DNA of 64,000 nt from Pocillopora verrucosa (Eukaryota > Cnidaria > Anthozoa > Scleractinia > Pocilloporidae). This document shows positions 1 to 11,600 of the stretch, one piece after another. A program made the position numbers and the translations under genes. Under the pieces are notes generated by a model. The model was given only the letters and a program-made list of their open reading frames with translations, was not told where the DNA came from and did no database searches. Each line of letters begins with the position of its first letter. The first letter of the stretch is position 1. Where the stretch lies: positions 17,080,219 to 17,144,218 of the forward strand of contig NC_089322.1 in assembly GCF_036669915.1 (NCBI RefSeq), given 5' to 3'.

Positions 1-404
1 ATGGACAATATGCATACAGATGTAAGGGTGTAAAGGGTTATTATGGTACGCAACAATTTTATGTGCTTTGTAGTTACTTTTATCATTTTCTTTTACCTTT
101 AAATTCTCAGAAGTGATCAGTTTCTAGCTTTTTCTTACGACTTTTAACATTAACATTAACGTTTAAAGTTAAGGTTTTGTAACATGATTCAACTAAAACA
201 GTCAAATTTAACATCGATTGAGAGACCTGGCCTTCTTTAAAACCGGGTTTCAGGTCATCTTCACGCTGATACAGAAGTTGCTCACAAAGTCAGAGCAAAT
301 CATGATTTACATATAAATTAAAACTACATAAGTTTTGGTTTGGGTCAAATAAAGAATTTAGTCGATGCCTTTTACTTAAAGTTACGAGTAAGAGCTCACG
401 TTAC

Positions 405-530
405 CTTGCCATTCAAGACGTATAAGCTCGCTGACTCTGCGTCCCATGTGCCAGTATAACCTTTCTCGTTTGTTCCTATGACCACAGCTCTCCGCCCAGC
501 AATACCCATCGTCGTTAGACACAAGTTTAT
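405..530 (-). other. Possible unassigned minus-strand exon
   Basis: A 126-base stretch lies between an acceptor-like site (TTGGTGCAG) and a donor (GGCAAG|GTAACG) on the minus strand. It is open in phase 0 (reading GTNEKGYTGTWDAES) and in phase 1 (reading DGYCWAESCGHRN). It could be a 3' exon of R1 or part of a gene to the left, but the polypyrimidine tract is weak and no family is recognised. Confidence 0.2.
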
Positions 531-911
531 CTGCACCAAGCCGGTTGAGAGAAGATAATTCACGAAGCTTCGTCAACAGTAAGGTCTTTCCTTCATTCGG
601 CAGTTACCGCGTGCAGTTGTGAGAGCGCAATGTGAATATAATGAGACAAGCCTGTTTTGACTTTCAAATGAGTTCACTCCAGCAGCTAACAACCCCGCAG
701 CGGAACACACTTTCAGTAAACAAAATTTGATTAATTATAAACAAAAATATACATGTTAGAGGACTATATATGCAGAAATAGAAGAAAAAAATAAAGAGGT
801 TAAGAGAAATTGTTTATCATTTTGATTTTTGCGTGCTTATCTTCGAGATTTTTCAATTAATCATTAATTTGTTAATTTATTTATGGGTTCATTCCTTAAG
901 GCATTCATCTA

Positions 912-1124
912 TTAACCCTTTACACCCTAACATCAGTATGTATATTCTCCATACTGTTCTCTATACATTTCCTAAGGTGCTGACAAGGAGAATTTGTTTG
1001 ACAATCAAGAACTTTTTCTAATTGGTGATCATTTCCTTTATTCTCCTAACCTTAATGTGTGATTCAGGGGTGATATTGTAAGGAGAAATTAGATGCTGGT
1101 CACTCTTAGGGATCAAAAGGTTAA
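912..1124 (+). mobile_element. TTAA MITE, subtype C
   Basis: 213 bases bounded by TTAA on both sides. Left end TTAACCCTTTACACCCTAAC; right end is a diverged inverse of it. TTAA targets are typical of piggyBac-type transposition; no transposase is encoded. Confidence 0.7.
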
Positions 1125-1469
1125 TTCTTTGGTTAGTTCATTTGTGCTCTTGCTCCTTAATACAGCTTTCTTGCTTTCTTTTTCCTGATTCGTTTGTCCG
1201 CTCACGTTCTGAAACTACAGGTGTTAAGTTGGGAAAGATAATGAGCCGCTGTTCCAGAATTTATGCCCGTGCTACTGACCAGAATTCACTTTCCGAGGAG
1301 AAAGGAGGACTGGATTCGAGAGAACGGTGGAAATCAACCTCGTTTTACGTGAGAAGATATTCCATAGCTAACCATTTATTTACCAGGTATAATGCCATTG
1401 CCAATTTCCTTTACATGGTATGGAAAGCGTACCAACATGTAATGTGATATCATATATATTGAATGAAGT

Positions 1470-4400
1470 TTACCTTACTAATTCCATTGCTTCCTTCCAG
1501 AGAATTCGGACATCCAGAAAACAACAACGGAGGGGAAGGGAGAGTTGGTGCAATTCTGTAGACATCTCTACCACCAATGCTGAATATCTGGGGGCTGCTA
1601 CACGTACACATTTTCAGCTTACATCAGGTGTTGTGTTGTTTATGTTTAAGCCGCCGTGAATAACAATCTGTTCTTCTCTTTCAAACTGGACTTGTAACTA
1701 CATAGAAATGTTAGGAACAATGTTTAAAGACATTTTCTCTAGAGGAGGACAGCGAAAAACAAAGAACTGTTCTTACCTGAAGCTTGATTTTCAGTGACAC
1801 TTGGCGAATTTCCCCTTTCAGCCAACTCGTAAACCGAGAGATTTTCTACAGAGCGATTTTCTTCACTTTCATGAATGGTATGATCCTGAAAAAGCGGCAA
1901 CCGAGCACTGGGTAAGTAGCTACCTCAGACCTACGCACCTCAACATGTTGAGTAAACAGAACAACTTTCAACCGAGCGCTCAGAGAAACTCAGGATTGCA
2001 TTGGTTTTGCTTTGCTTCACTTAAGGATTGAATCAAAAAAGGCGCTTAGTGTTCAACTCATCAGATACGAAACCAAAACCAAACGTGGTCGTTTGCGCTT
2101 TTTTTAATTCAATCTGCGCTTCATGTAGTTTGTTTATAATGGTTCGATAAGAGGAGCTCAGCTAAGATTAGTCTAAATACTCAGTTCAAACTATACAAAA
2201 CTCATTTATAGCCCGACCAACATAGTACAAGTGCAACATATACAGTAAACGTTTTAGCAGGCAAACAATAAAAAGAATGTACAGACACAACTAACTTACC
2301 TCGCTTATGGACTGCTGACCTTCGTCTGTTTAAAGAAAATAGAACAATTTTTTTTAATGATTTATGAGCTTGTTTAACAGAGACTGTTCTTAAAACTTCA
2401 CCATTTTAGTCGGAAACTTGAAAATAAACACTCTACGACCATTTAAAACCTCATGTAGCCTCAATGGTGATAAATCCTTGCCTTGCCGTCTGATAATATG
2501 AAAGACAAAACAAAGCAAAGGTGGAATGGAAAAAGGCGAGTGGCCTGGTTCCGACTGGTTTTTCATTAACTGAGAAGATGGCTTGAGTTTTTAAGGCCAT
2601 TCCTGGAGTTTATGGTTAAAGCTAAACCGATGCATTCCGTAGTTACTTTCAACAAGCAATTGAAAATTATGTTATTAACAAACCTCCCGCATCTACGTCT
2701 CTCTCGGCCGCAACACGGCTGCAAAAAGAAAAAACAAGTACACAAGTCTAAATTGTGTCGGTCCTCAAAGTAAAGCAACACAACACATTCAAATACCACC
2801 CCTCCCCTAACCCAACATTAACCCTTTCTTGATATCAGTTGACCGTTGATGGGTTAGGGGAGGGGTAGGTGACCAATTGCTTAGATGCTAACATTGATCA
2901 TAAATACTTACACTAAATGACCCATCCGACGAGCAAGGAACAGTAACAGGATCGAGACAAGAATGACTAATAACCCCGCAAGGCTTCCTGGGATCACAGC
3001 TGTCACTATGATCGAGTTGCTGGTGCGACCACGAGACCTTGGGGTCGATTCTTTCTGGAAAAAAGTACGTTACAATACCATCACGTAACATCTTCGAGGA
3101 GAATCTTTAATATTAAACTTCATGATAATATAACAGCAGAGTTAAGCTAAGTCTGACGATCTATCAGAGAAAAAAAATATGTGTATTTTTAACCCCGTTT
3201 TTTCTACCTCATGTGGGGATAAAACTGATAAATAAATGAATAAATAAATAAAAATGGAAAGAGGGATATTTAGTCAGTGAGAGAAACTTTTCCTTCCATC
3301 TCGCAAAAGTGGTTTGCAAGTAAGTTCCCATTTCAATACTTATACATTATCCATTAAAATGTTGGTCAGAAAAAAAAAATTGTTTGCCCTAGTATAGGGT
3401 GTTACTTAGGAGTAACACAAACTTTTTTTTCAACCATATAGTAGTTTTCGAAATTATATCTTTAGACTTTTATGACGAACAGGGTAGCTTTTTCTTCGTC
3501 ATTTCTTTGACTGAAAGTCCACCATTCATAGGGAGAATTTTTATGAAATAAATGACTTTTTTTTCTCGAAATATCTCTAACAGTAAGCCTTCATCTGGAA
3601 GGTCATACGTTGAAATTCAGCCACGAAACGATAAGGAAATTGATAACAAAAAAATTAACCATCAACCACATCAATTCCCAGAGCGCTTCCTTACCCTTCG
3701 TACGTTAGGCAGAATTGGTGTGCTGTTCATTTCGATGCTACCTTTGGCGTCAAAAATCGATTTAGACGCAACAATCTTAGTCATCGTCTCCGTTTTAGAA
3801 TTTGAAGTCATTTGTCGGGAATCAAACCTCTCGTCGACAAATAGAGAAGGGGAGAAGATAATTATATGAGCAGTTGGTTTTGGCGTGAGTAAAGTTTTGC
3901 CAAATGAAGTAATCAACGACATTCCCTTGACAGATAGTGGAGCAACTCCTTCGAGAGTGGGTGCGGTGTAGAGGGGCATGGTTTGTCTTGCTTCAATTGA
4001 AAGCCTTTCCTCAGCAGAAGTTGATACTGTAGACGTGGAGCTAACACTTCGAGTTGGTGTAATTAAATAGGATTCCACTGGTAAGAAGTCGTCATGAGTT
4101 TCAGATGGTTTGAATGTAGAAGTATGCGCTGCTTGTGCTGGTGTGAAATGTGTCCCATAAAGTGAACCTATGGATGGGAATGAAAAAAAAAGCCAAGTCC
4201 ATAAAACGATTGTAAAGAGGACACTATAGTTAATTCTATTTATACTGTAAAATATAAATATAGGCTACTTTCAATAAAGAGTGTAAAGGACACAAAGCAA
4301 TCCGGGATATATTATTTTGCCGTAGCACGCCTTTTCATTGGTCTAGTCAGAACCAATCAGATACAAAGCTTAAACTTATCCTGACTTCATAAGATCCGCG

Positions 4401-7243
4401 CTTGAAGTCGTTGACGAGAGTTTAGTTTGAATTTACATCGTCTTCACTTTTCCTTCTTGATTTGCTGCCGTAATTATTTCGAGTTTAGTTTTTCGACATT
4501 CACTCTAAAGTCGTTCTTTTTTAATGAAAAGTAGACTCAACTTACACCTTTCGGATCCTCTGAGCTTGAACAGCAAACAAGGTTTCCCAACGGGCGGAAG
4601 ACACGTCAAACCAAGTTTTATAACGCGGCCGTTGAGGAAAGTAGAGAAATTTGAAGCACCCACCTGAGAAATAAAAACGTGAAATGTTTGTGTAGATTCT
4701 TTTTCTTTACTAAAATATTCACCTAGAGTTAGCTTTTCGGCTTTTTCTTTTTTGCGGTGTGGCCAAAAGCTAAGAAAAAAAATACATTCAACATAACCGC
4801 AAAACTTTATCTTTTGATCATGATGCATCAGCCTCAATCGGCCTCTGCACGAAGACCGTGTTCCTTTAGGTAAATATGGTAAGATAGATGTTTGAAAAAA
4901 TTCCCACTAAAGTAATGTTTCTTATAAAAAGTTGTTTTGTGATTGATGTAACATTTACAGTGCAGACGTTTCGCTATAACAAAATCATCGCAGCTTTTTC
5001 TCGGCATAAACAGCCCAAATAGCTTAGTCAAGAGAACATAAACAGTTTATATATTGCCTGTGAATATATGAAAGTCATATATTTGAACTGCGGTTAAAGA
5101 CGTGAATATGAAAGCGATCTTCGCAATAATGAACACTACTTAAGCAGTAGTGAAAAGAAGGCCTGAAAAAAAAATTCAGGCCTGAATTTTTCTTCAGGCC
5201 TTCTTTTCACTACCGCTTAAGTAGTGTTCATTACTGCGAAGATCGCTTTCATATTCAAGTTTATATACTCTTGCTTCCCTCCAAGTGTCAGATTAGTAAA
5301 ATCGACATTGGTATCGAGGTACTTGCCTTAAAACTGTAACTGTCTGTAAACCTTCCGTGTAAACTAAATTTGTTCAAAACGCTCATGTCGTCGATTGGAC
5401 GCCATATTCCACAGTCCAGGTACTCTGAAGTTGACGCATCAATTGAACAGTTTCCACTCGGTAAAAAAACCGCCTTTTCCTCGCCGTCCTGCAGAATTCT
5501 TAATGGATCGTTTTCGCGCTCCATTGCAAAGAGAAATCCGCAGTCTGTTGAAAGATGGATTGGTTCCACAAAGTAGAGCCACTTATACGCGTTTTCTTAA
5601 ATTATTAACGGTGGAGAGTGGGGCGGGGGAGCTGTATCACTCTAAACGATAATTTGTATGAGAGGGGTGGTCAGGTGGAAGATCGAGGTTGAGGAAAAGA
5701 ACAACCTTTGAACGATGTCCATCTTATTTCCATCAGCATAAGCCTCTCCCGCCTATTATATACCGTCTTACACAATTCAACTCAGTGAATTTCTCTGTCA
5801 GTCATAGAAATTACCATCATTTCACGGCCCTACACTACCTTTCAACTCTTTTATCGAAAACAAGCGGTGCAATCTTCATACAGCTCGGTCCAAATAGGAA
5901 ATAAGATTTTTAAATTTTAACATCGATTTCGACAATGGACATGAGCATGTGCCCTTAATAACAATGAGTAGATCGTTTTAGAGTAAACGATGGAAAGCAT
6001 TTTCGGTGAAAAAGTATTTCAAGTCAGTGAAGGATTTTTAGGTCTTAGATTAAGACTCGGCAGATGTCGTTACGAGATTTTCTTTGAGGAAATTTTTCAA
6101 ACTACAATGAAGACTTTATCAATACAAACTTCAAATGTGTCAATAGAGTACAACAAATCGTTAGAAAGTTGGAATTCTTCGGTAGGTTTGAAGGGAGATA
6201 TATGGTCTCAAACAGAGCAAGGAACTAATGACGCACAACGTAATGAAAATCGTTCCAACAGTTATTGGCTCTTCAGATTCCAGTTGATCGACGACTAATC
6301 ATTCAAAATGTTTTAATTACAGTGCCAAAGAGGGAAACTGATTTTCTTGATCAAAGCTACAAAAACTGGTAGACCATGAACGTAGATAATTCGAAGATCA
6401 AGGACTTTTTACTTATCGGTGATTCAAATGTCTCTAATTTCCACACTTTAGAAAGTTAAATTTCTAAACATTCCGAAATAGCTAGTTCCCTTTTAAACAT
6501 ATCTTAAGAAATGTTTAAAGGTTCTTTCGTGTTCTTTAAGCCAAGTTTATCTCATTTTCTTTTCTTTTCTGAAGAGACAATATCAACATAGTTATTCAAT
6601 ATCTTAAAACTGCATTATTGGGGTCGAGAATAGCTTTTGTGACGTAATTCCTATAAATTCGGTAGTGCTTATTTGCATTATTAAACCTCCTGCTCAGAAT
6701 GTTATCATAATTTATAGGGATTTGATATCATATCATCATTATGTGGCCAGGGTTCTATATTCCAGATATTTTAAGAAAATAAATTGTATTTTTGAGGCTC
6801 CTTAAACTCTCATGGAAGCTTCAGAGATGAAAAGCGAAACTTAGACGGTATAAAATTCCATTCCCTCTTGAATTTCTTGAATTAAAAAAAATTACACAGC
6901 GGTTTTTCCATTTACCTTCTCCCTCGCGAAACTCTTCATTTTCAACACAAGTCCATTCACCATCAAACTGGCTAAAAGTTGAAGCTTCTTTTGTGCATTT
7001 ACACATCTGTAAACACCGACTAGTTCTGTCTTGATCAACAGCATCAAATTCATCGCACTCAAACGAATCGTCATCTTTTCCAACAGTATTCAACCGAATT
7101 TTGTCCGTCATCTTGAAAAATGTCTCATTGCTCATATAATTTCCGTAAGTTCTATCAATCACCACAATTCCTGTTGTCATACATCTTCTGCTCGTTGCTA
7201 TTGCCACAGTACCAAAAAAAATTACTAAATAGGCTGCTAACAT
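1470..7243 (-). CDS. R1: type I membrane receptor, CxC module + two-exon Cys domain + Tyr tail
   Basis: Predicted exons on the minus strand: 6916-7243, 5327-5544, 4546-4663, 3695-4167, 2912-3054, 2684-2718, 2300-2325, 1777-1885 and a tentative last exon 1470-1597 (about 525 residues). Every junction keeps frame. Exon 1 holds a signal peptide (start MLAAYLVIFFG; an in-frame Met lies 24 codons upstream) and a Cys-rich module ending in a CxC pair. Exons 2-3 form the domain shared with R3-R6 (NGRVIKLGLTC, CLLFK). Exon 4 is a Ser/Thr-rich stalk. Exon 5 encodes the membrane helix (SLAGLLVILVSILLLFLARR). The tail has YELA in exon 8 and YSAL in the tentative last exon. Exon 2 appears to use a GC donor (AAG|GCAAGT), the only choice keeping phase. 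The 3' end is uncertain: a good donor overlaps the proposed stop. No function is known; a surface receptor is inferred. Confidence 0.72.
2794..2898. mobile_element. Palindromic MITE, truncated relative
   Basis: Shares the CACCCCTCCCCTAAC / GTTAGGGGAGGGGTAGGT arms and the GATGCTAACATTGATCA right end with the element at 42135; its left end is lost. It lies beside the R1 helix exon. Confidence 0.5.
5104..5256. repeat. Long hairpin (fold-back) repeat
   Basis: Two nearly identical arms of about 60 bases in inverted order (GAATATGAAAGCGATCTTCG...GGCCTGAA) with a short A-rich centre. Related sequence recurs at 15047-15137. R1 intron 2. Confidence 0.75.
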
Positions 7244-8677
7244 CGTTCTCCATAAACAGATAATCAAACTTTCAATCTTCTGCAAACGGTACCCAGCTAG
7301 GAACAAAGAGAACACAGTTTTTCGTGCGGCAAAATTGCACTTTTTTTTCTCAAAACCTTTTCAATGATAATTTAACAATGCTATTTAAATAGAAAGTTCT
7401 TAATACTGGCATGAAATATCAACACGATACAGTTAATAGCTTTTCTTTTCTTTGCGGGATGTCTGTTTTCTGCCTTGGCCCTCATTCAATGAAAATTACA
7501 ATTGTTGGGGTTTTAGTAGTGGAGGAAAAACTTGATACATAAAAAAACCCTCGTATTTCCAACCAATTACTGATCAATTTCAAATCGAATCTTAAAAGCA
7601 TGTCGAAATCGGGGTTGAACGGTCAGGGAGCGCGGGGGGGGGGGGGGGGGGATGAAGGATTAATATTGCAGGGCTGAATGATGGGAAAAAAAATACTTCA
7701 TAAGTGTTCCATGAATCAGCAAAAAAGTTTCTATTTTCTTCTAAATCTTATAATCAGTAATTAACGGTATATTGTTTGTTTGACTTGTTTAAGTACCGCA
7801 AGGATACCTGAAATACATTTTGCCGAAATTTTTCTTCTGATTTTCATGACAGGTTGCATCTTTTGGTTGCTTACATTTAACTGAACTGACAATGTATGAC
7901 TAAATTAAATTTGTGAAAGAATTACAAATAAGGCAACAGAAATGTTCACCAAAACATCACAAACGTTCTTCGCCATTTTGAATTTTGCATTAATTGTGTA
8001 CAGAGTAGAAGTGAGTAGCGATACAATAAATCAGTTCAAAGCTTGTTTAATACAATACTAAGCAGTGGTAGCAACCTATGAGAGAGTATAGAGAAGAAAC
8101 GACAGTTGGAATAATAAAAAGTTCTTCGAGTTCTCGGCTTAGTTACCGGAGTTGTGATAAATATCTAAATTTTCGAGCTCTTTCCTTCATCAAACTCAAT
8201 AAAACTAATTTGGCAAAAAACAAAGAACGGATAAAAAGCCAAAAATCTGTTTAACAGAAAACTTCGATACAAAATTTTCTCAGACAAACTATACTTCACG
8301 TCTCCCTTTCCCTTCTGGCCCACAGCTTTCTGATAGCGAGCCTTGAATGAGAATTTCAGTCAAAATAAGCTGACACAGATATCTAATTAAACGACTACAG
8401 AAGTAAACCAGCGGAGGCAACAAAAATAAGCTTTTCTTAAGGATCGAAAAAGGAAAAGGCACATGTTACAAAGGGCACGTGATACAAAAGCATCCAATAG
8501 GGAGGTGAAATGAAGGATACAAAGGCACGTGACACGAAGGATGGAAAGAACACGTGGCACAAAGGCCACAAAACTCAGGTCAGGGTACTTAATATCACAG
8601 CACTGAAAACACGAAACAGAAATTTATCACGAAAATACATACTTTGTTCATTTCTCAGTGAATGCTCTTTGAAGTGA
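7244..8677. other. Intergenic region R1-R2
   Basis: About 1.4 kb between the R1 start and the R2 stop. It contains an 18-base G run near 7634-7651 and AT-rich DNA. No exon, repeat family or RNA gene was recognised. Confidence 0.5.
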
Positions 8678-11600
8678 TTAATTATCTTTAATGAGAGGTT
8701 GATAAAATGATCGTGTTGACTTCTGTAAGGGTTGATAACCGTTAACTTCAGCGATTCCCGCCACGGGCGTGCAGCCACCTCCTGGAGTGACTACGGGAGC
8801 CTGGTACTCATTATTGGGGCTCTCTATAGAACAGTAAGAAGGCCCTTCTGTTTTAGGTCTTTCGGTCGCTTCGTCTTTTTTGTTTTGATAAGCAGTAGTG
8901 TAACTATAGCAGTATTCGTCGTCATTTTCCAAAGCATTTTTACCAGCGTTGTCTGCAAGTCTCTCAGCATTACGATCTTCCGTCATGGTTTCGTAATTTG
9001 CCTCATTTTCTCGTGCTCCAGGCGGCGGGAAAATCGTCGGGCGCACGCCTCGAAAAACAGGTTCGTCATAATCGGAATCAGATCGTAAAGGATCGGAAGG
9101 CCGTTCGGAAGGAGCCGACAAAGCGGATTTCCCATTTGTATCTGTCGTGTTAAGGTCCTCTAACACATGATACAATGGCGAAGTTGGCGAGCTGGGAATG
9201 GTCGTCGAGTAAAGCATTTCAGGAGTATCTATATGAAAGGGGAAAAAAACAGAGGTGAATTACCAGAAAACTTCTAAATTTGATCGGAAACAGACTTAAC
9301 TAATATGAAGACATTATTGTAGCTTAGTCTTCAGTTGTAGTCTCGTACCTCATTCGAGCGAAGTCTGGGAAAGATTGAAATCTCAGCCGACAGAAGTAAA
9401 GGTTTGAACGAGCGGACAGTATCGAAGAACTATGCTCTAATTTCGGGTAAATTCCTATCCTTTCAACGGGCTAATAACCTTCTTTTGCATAATGCCGATG
9501 CTTCGTTAACTAAATTTCAGGCTAAGGGTTGATTAAAACTGTCCGCAATTTCTTATAGACCGGTTCTTAATGTACATGGAAGAAGCACTTTTTACCTTCA
9601 GCAACATCATGATTTGAAAATCTGATATTTTCAGCTGCATTTGTAGAAAGGTACAACGGATTTCATAACATGAATTTTCGTCTTTCAAACATATATAGCT
9701 TAACAGTGTACAGCTTCAAAAATCATTTAGAAACTTCTCTAAGAGACTCTTGATGTTTTTTACTTTGCCACTCCTTTAACTAGAGAAAGTAGTCTTATGT
9801 TTCAATATTTTTTGTTTCAATGCAGTAAATAAAGTCTTTTGTTTCAATGTTTCAAGCTTCAAAAACCATTTACAAACTTCTATATGAGACTCCTGTTGTT
9901 TTACTTTGCCACTCCCTTAGCTAAGGGAAAGCAGTCTTTTGTTTCAATGACAAAATACAATAAATGTGTTACCTAAACAAGGCATACCTGGCTCTTTAAC
10001 TTGATTCAGACTTCCACGACTGGATCTTTTAGAAAAAATGATAACATGACAGCACTTCTAATTCACTAACTTGTGAATGGCATAACTGATAAAATGCTAA
10101 AAATGACAGACGTAATAGACAAATGGTTGCTCGTTTGATTGGTGGTTCGATCTTTTAAATGGACAGGTGGTTTCATTCGCCAATGGAACTGAATTTGATC
10201 ATGAAACTGGAATGAAAATTTTGTCTTTATTTTACATGTTCACTCTGGGAACTTTTGAGTTGCTTGTTGGTCGAGTGGAAAGTTGAGTACTTTGTTGAAT
10301 GACCGATTGATTAATTGCTTGATTAATTGACATTTCACGACTCAGAATAACTTATTGATAGACTACAGAAACTGTAATGCTGCGTCAGTGCGGGTATTAC
10401 AAGAAAATTTGTTTTTATCCTCTGAGTTGATAATGTAAATTGGCAACCGTAAAGAATTTCTAAAGCTGCCGTTTCCAGCGTTTGCCCGCCGTCATAGCGA
10501 ATTGCTGGGACGAATACTAGAAACTTCAGCTTTATAACCTCTTTGTAGATCAAGGCCAATTTATAATATCAACTCAGTTGATAAAACTAATACATCGTAT
10601 ATTATATTAAAGTTCAGATATAACGCACGCTGTCATTGGTTGAAACAACGTGCTCTATATTATCAAAGTACAGAACATAGAGCAAGAGAGCTAAAGCGTC
10701 CGATCATTTCTTGGACTTCTCTCTAGCTTTTGTTACTTAGGAAGCGACTAGAGCACTCACACTTCTCTCGTGCTCTAGCCCTCTCCTCCGTGCTTTACAA
10801 CAGAACAGAGCACAGTCAAGGCTTCTCCATTTGTTAAATAAACTGACTAAAACATGAGAGATACACGTACGTATGAATAGATGGACGGACGGATGGATAG
10901 ATTGATTAATTTTGTACTGAATTAATGGAAAGCATCTGTGCAAAGAAGAAACAAATGATGACGGAATGAAAAAGGAAAATATCGTCCTCTTGGAACAACA
11001 AAAAATATTTATTACTTACGAACGCCTTCGTCTCCGAAACCAAAGCAATAAAATTCCAAGTACAGCAACAAAAGCCACGCAACCCATCGTAATGACTAAC
11101 ACCAACATAGTTTTTGATCCACTCGTTTCAGTGGCACCTTTGTCCTGAAAGATCAATACAGCAACAAAATAAATGATCGGAATACTTCACTACGAAAATG
11201 AAATTCTTCATGCAACGCTAAAAATACTTAATGCGTATGGGAACGACTCTGTTTTTAAATCTGATACTATCGAATGCAATCTTGATTACCTGTGACGTCT
11301 CGTTTACTATTCGTCTTGTGTCTGGCATGGCACTCGTGTATTCTACAAAAAAAAATATCCAAAATATTGTCATCATGAACTCTGTTTTACTTTGGAGTAA
11401 AATGAATCCTCACAACCCTTTCCTACATTACATAAAAAATAAAGATGGGACTGGACTTGGAATTCCTTCGGATTCAAACTCTTGGTACCGCAAGAACGTA
11501 ATTCGTATTCAGATCTTATTTCCTTATTTACATTCGTTGCCACTGCTAGTCCTCTTCGAAGCCGTTCCTTGTGGTGTAACGCAACTTCCAAATCCCAAAG

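Larger units (their letters stand above)
1..1469. other. 3' flank of R1 or remaining tail exons; two TTAA MITEs
   Basis: Positions 1-39 are the end of a TTAA-type MITE (minus orientation) and 912-1124 is a complete one. The plus-strand open frame 1235-1437 has no recognisable family and no convincing splice partners. A short minus-strand stretch ending in a stop near 1258 could be the last R1 exon if the donor at 1470-1475 is used. Confidence 0.4.

Noticed and set aside
1801..2031. Plus-strand open frame of 76 codons ending near a GTAAGT
   Set aside because: The opposite strand carries a better exon (1777-1885) with matching phases to R1 exon 7 and a VYELAE motif.
8732..9088. Plus-strand frame of 118 codons
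   Set aside because: Antisense to the R2 tail exon, no start context or splice partners.
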